64,000 nucleotides of DNA from Thysanoteuthis rhombus (taxonomy: Eukaryota > Mollusca > Cephalopoda > Oegopsida > Thysanoteuthidae): assembly GCA_963457665.1 (NCBI GenBank), contig OY735209.1, forward strand, positions 62,145,975-62,209,974. The letters run 5' to 3'. This document shows positions 61,916 through 64,000 of the stretch, piece after piece. The notes under the pieces are model-generated. The model was given only the letters and a program-made list of their open reading frames with translations, was not told the origin of the DNA and did no database searches. The position numbers and the translations under genes are program-made. The number at the start of each line of letters is the position of its first letter. The first letter of the stretch is position 1.

Positions 61916-62554
61916 ACAGGTTCCACTCCTGGAGTCGGTCTATGTAACTTGTAAAAGTCTTATAGCTGCGCAAACGACTGCACCCTGGGAGCTAAAAAAT
62001 GCCAACAAAGATTACTTGACCCCAACATGAAAATAGGATTGGTCGCACTGACCTTTGGGGTCCCTCCACGTCAATTTAGGGTCAAAAGTAATTTTCTGTC
62101 CTTAATTGTAAGAAAATTTTCAACATTTTTGTTTCAATTTTATGTGCTTCTAATCCATAAGAATTTGAAACTTTCCGGATATTTATCAGTTTTGAGGAAA
62201 ATAATTTACAGGTTTTAGAGGAGGGATGTCTGTTAACAATTTGACTATATTGCTAAACTGGACCTTTATTTTCTGTTCGTCGTAGGTAACTGTGGTTGTG
62301 AATTTCTCTTTCTTTCATTGCTTATACCAGTTTGGCAGTATTTTTTAAGGAAGCCAGCCTTAACCCGGTAATAAACATGTTTTCTTCGAGCAAAAACCCT
62401 GATCTTCCTTCAACACTAACCCTTACCCAAAAACGAAAACAAAACATGAGCACTTTTTAAATTCGAGGGTCTGCTTTGATGTGTGTAAGACTGACGCGAA
62501 AAGTGAGCACATGAATTCTCAGGTTTGGGGAAAAAGAAATTTTTTTTAAGTTTT
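61914..62554. other. Intergenic, related unit of the 155-bp repeat
   Basis: 62000-62090 ('ttgaccccaacatgaaaatagg', 'cactgacctttggggtcc') is a single diverged unit of the array at 51235-51610. Otherwise nothing is recognised. Confidence 0.45.
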
Positions 62555-62640
62555 CAAGAGGGACTACGCGGGCCTATCGGAGGGTACGCGTGGGCCCGCG
62601 CAGATCAATCCAAGTGTATGCGTGGGCCCGACTCAGGGAG
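62555..62640. repeat. GC-rich short repeat around 'tacgcgtgggcccg'
   Basis: Phrases actacgcgggcc, gtacgcgtgggcccgcgc and gtatgcgtgggcccgac lie within 70 bp in an AT-rich setting. This is a small cluster of three related GC-rich units, with self-complementary 'gggccc' cores. Confidence 0.55.
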
Positions 62641-62860
62641 GAAGTATGCCTCCATATTTAACTATGAAATATCATGTGCTTTCCTGTGTTCGTATATTTC
62701 AATTTTTTTCCCCGGGCAGTGCCATGTATCCCTGCTAGTCTCTCGATAATTATCTCCCTCCATTTGGTCGTTTGTTAATTCAGTCTGTTACCTGCCGACA
62801 AAGTGTCATAGATTCGGATAAATAAATCAATACTACAGAAGTAGTAGTAGAAATACTAGA

Positions 62861-62884
62861 AGAGGAGGAGGAGGAGGAGGAGAG
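62861..62884. repeat. (AGG)n microsatellite
   Basis: About 7 GGA/AGG units after a 'gtagtagtag' run. Confidence 0.85.
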
Positions 62885-63226
62885 GGAAAAGAAGATCAAG
62901 AAGAAAAGTCTTTATTGAAAACTACGTAATCAGGTCATGTGTTAACGTGTCATAACTTGTTTGATTCATTAGCATCAGTTCAGTACAAAAAATATGATTT
63001 TACAATTTGACAATTTTCTGTAGTTTATTTCTTGAAAATATTCAGGAGGTTTAGGCTTGAAATGACGAGACGCTCTTATTTGTTTATGATGTCGTTAATA
63101 GAAACAATCAAAACAGAAATATTGCTGTTTATAGTAATAACAATCAAAACAGATTTTTTTAAAAGTCGTTACGTCATCTCACTATAACTATAATGAAATC
63201 TCTTGAAAAATTCAGCAGAAAAAAAT

Positions 63227-63230
<4 letters not shown>

Positions 63231-63274
<44 letters not shown>
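63231..63274. repeat. (CT)n microsatellite
   Basis: About 20 CT units with one interruption. Confidence 0.95.
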
Positions 63275-63464
63275 GCGTGCTAGCCAAATATTTAAAATCT
63301 GAACGCCGGTGACGTTGTATATTCGGTCAGAAAACTATACCCATTTCAATTTCAATTGTAAATCGCGTACTACCCCTTCTTATCTAGAAACAAAAATCCA
63401 ACTTCATAATTGACACTGCTATTTCCGGAGCACGGGCTAATATATCTGACGAATATTAAATTTA

Positions 63465-64000
63465 AAGATTCATCATCATTCATCATCATCAGTCTTCTAA
63501 CGTCCGTTTTTGGACATACACCTTCCCCAGGATTTGCCACTCTTCTCTATCATGGGAGTCGCGGAGCCAGTACTTTCTGAACTTGTCTAGCTCGTCTCGC
63601 CATCTAATATTATCCCGGCCTCGGTTGTGCATGTGACCTCGGGGGATTCATGTCGTGAGTCGTGATGTCCATAGGTTGTCCGCCATTCTTGCAACATGGC
63701 CAGCCCATCGCCATTTGAGATTTTTCAATGGATTCTATGATGTCCCTGACTCTTGTCTTTTCTTTTGTGGTCTCTCCATGAGGCCCAGCATAATTCTTTC
63801 AAGTGCACGTTGCATGGTTCTCAATTTGCAGATCTGTCTCTTGGTTAGGTTCCATGTTTCAGCTCCATAAGTGACTATTGGGAGGATGCATTGATTATAC
63901 ACCCTTCTTTTTAGGATTAATGAGATCTTATTATTTTTGAAGGTTGAGCTTGCTCTGCCAAAGGCTTGCCATCCTAGTGAGATTCTTCGCTTGATTTCTT
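63465..64000 (-). mobile_element. RTE-like retrotransposon 3' end, continuing past the window
   Basis: This is the best-preserved copy of the family also at 58060-58345 and 60660-61130. On the minus strand it reads KWRWAGHVARMADNLWTSRL, then RDNIRWRDELDKFRKYWLRD and HDREEW, a non-LTR RT C-terminus, with a short TCATCA-type tail near 63470-63490. A stop between the blocks shows decay. The body extends beyond base 64000. Confidence 0.82.

Overview
The window is animal nuclear DNA. It is AT-rich, its one large gene is split by introns with GT/AG borders, and the rest is dense in microsatellites and remnants of transposons. There are no prokaryotic features such as operons or ribosome binding sites. 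The mix of mariner, RTE-like and other non-LTR elements, Penelope-like elements and tRNA-derived SINEs, with long (TA)n, (TG)n and (TC)n arrays, fits a marine invertebrate; a mollusc or other lophotrochozoan is my best guess, but the sequence does not fix the phylum.

Region 1 (about 1.9-23.2 kb, + strand) is one gene that I recognise as TICRR/Treslin, the metazoan Sld3-related factor that loads Cdc45 and starts DNA replication under CDK control. Seven coding exons (1946-3031, 10051-10489, 12040-12109, 12301-12688, 13631-13898, 16931-18655, 21425-22788) join with consistent phases into 5340 nt, about 1779 aa. The model covers the N-terminal domain, the Treslin/Sld3 (STD) region, both CDK sites that recruit TopBP1 (ETP and EESP contexts), and a long SP/TP-rich, basic C-terminal tail. 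Its introns hold a 54-bp (TA)n array, imperfect duplications, SINE-like fragments and a 51-nt hairpin.

Region 2 (about 23.2-31.6 kb) has no convincing host gene. It holds a three-copy 90-bp repeat with one copy inverted, a decayed non-LTR reverse transcriptase on the minus strand, a decayed mariner N-terminal region, and tRNA-like SINEs.

Region 3 (31.6-35.0 kb, - strand) is a small two-exon gene for a 187-aa coiled-coil protein that I cannot assign. Both exons carry a related motif (Y..SK...RY..LK.MIKE), so it contains an internal duplication.

Region 4 (35-64 kb) is repeat territory. It contains six copies (starting at 31.8 kb) of an uncharacterised 300-450-bp dispersed element, a foldback SINE pair, a 2-kb segment with 280-bp inverted arms, two internally deleted mariner copies, tandem arrays of about 150-180-bp units, Penelope-like RT and GIY-YIG fragments, and three minus-strand copies of the 3' end of an RTE-like retrotransposon, two of which end in TCA/ATG-type tandem repeats. 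Most short open frames here are chance or retroelement debris.
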